Of a stretch of 64,000 nucleotides of DNA, positions 63,484 through 64,000 are shown in pieces. The DNA is from Parasponia andersonii (Eukaryota > Streptophyta > Magnoliopsida > Rosales > Cannabaceae): assembly GCA_002914805.1 (NCBI GenBank), contig JXTB01000616.1, positions 1 to 64,000 of the forward strand, given 5' to 3'. Position 1 is the first letter of the stretch; each line of letters starts with the position of its first letter. The position numbers were made by a program, and so were the translations under genes. The notes beneath the pieces are model-generated. The model was not told the origin of the DNA, did no database searches, and saw nothing but the letters and a program-made list of their open reading frames with translations.

Positions 63484-64000
63484 CTGATTCACCAATTCAA
63501 AAGTTAATAGGAAGACATCAGGGGATTTGAAAAACAAAAAGAAAATTAAGCAACCAAGCTTCCTGGTGCAGTAGGTTGAGCAATCAGGGATAAAATTAAC
63601 ATCTAGAGGTGTTATTTATTAACAAACAGGATAAGAAAAGAATCTAAAGCTCGTTAATCATGTGCAACAAATTTTCATATATACTGAATTTGAAAAGAAA
63701 AAAATGTACATCAATATTGGCAGATGAACTTCAATTTGACTGCTTTGGTTCAAAAGATTATCATTATGGGAGATGACACTCAAAAGGAGAGATACTTATC
63801 CATTACAAAAAAAATGTAAGGCTATGTTTGGTAGGTGGGAAGATAGGAAGGAAGAAGAGGTACACCACCTAAGGAAGTGAGACGAGAGAGGAATGAGAGC
63901 ACTCTTCCTTTGTTGTGTTTGGTATAAGAGAAAGGAGAGAAGACCAAAATCCTATGCCTCATTTCGTAGGAGTGAGAAATGGAAGGAAAGAAAAGGTTTT
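63484..64000 (-). other. Intron of the SDN gene, with a possible MITE end
   Basis: No exon was recognised here, so this is probably intron leading to upstream exons. From about 63821 the sequence GGCTATGTTTGGTAGGTGGG with GGAAGG and GAGAG repeats resembles the ends of non-autonomous hAT-like elements common in plants. The other end is outside the window. Confidence 0.45.

Overview
This window looks like nuclear DNA from a dicot plant. Coding exons are interrupted by AT/T-rich GT-AG introns, the intergenic DNA is AT-rich and full of transposable-element debris and microsatellites, and the recognisable genes (group IId WRKY, IRX14 xylan glycosyltransferase, DUF247, plant PTEN2, SDN exonuclease) belong to land-plant families. 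The species cannot be named from the sequence. The assembly has one 78-base run of N (26130-26207) and three single Ns (12734, 18677, 52601). The last of these sits where about 16 codons of a gene are missing.

Layout. 1-2354 (+): 3' part of a decayed 2-oxoglutarate/Fe(II) dioxygenase gene of the DIN11 type. 3499-5519 (-): three-exon tRNA-dihydrouridine synthase. 6599-8454: non-autonomous Mutator-like element with a near-perfect 9-bp target duplication and an internal tandem array. 11126-12418 (-): three-exon group IId WRKY factor. 14928-15740: three ~200-bp tandem repeats, the first split by a tRNA-derived SINE. 16507-25114 (-): complete but internally deleted Ty3/gypsy element of the Tat type, with two LTRs, an ATATA target duplication, PBS and polypurine tract, broken gag and protease, the tail of integrase, and an antisense accessory gene. 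25115-34348: gene-free, with small foldback elements and an LTR remnant.

34349-38238 (+): IRX14-like GT43. 40530-42709 (+): papain-type cysteine protease. 43730-45108: element with long inverted repeats. 46305-47900 (+): single-exon DUF247 protein. 51241-52958 (-): RER1. 55602-59848 (+): twelve-exon PTEN2 phosphatase. 60724-63483 (-): 3' part of a small-RNA-degrading nuclease (SDN) gene whose start lies beyond the window.

The host genes are unrelated housekeeping or regulatory genes, each with its own promoter: tRNA modification, stress transcription control, cell-wall xylan synthesis, vacuolar/secreted proteolysis, ER retention, phosphoinositide dephosphorylation and small-RNA turnover. I see no operon-like or gene-cluster logic and no convincing new biological system. 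The most unusual structures are the Tat element with its antisense gene carrying a 78-codon tandem duplication, the MULE with a palindromic internal array, the SINE inserted in a tandem repeat, and the hidden gap in RER1. I found no rRNA, no CRISPR array and no tRNA gene by eye.
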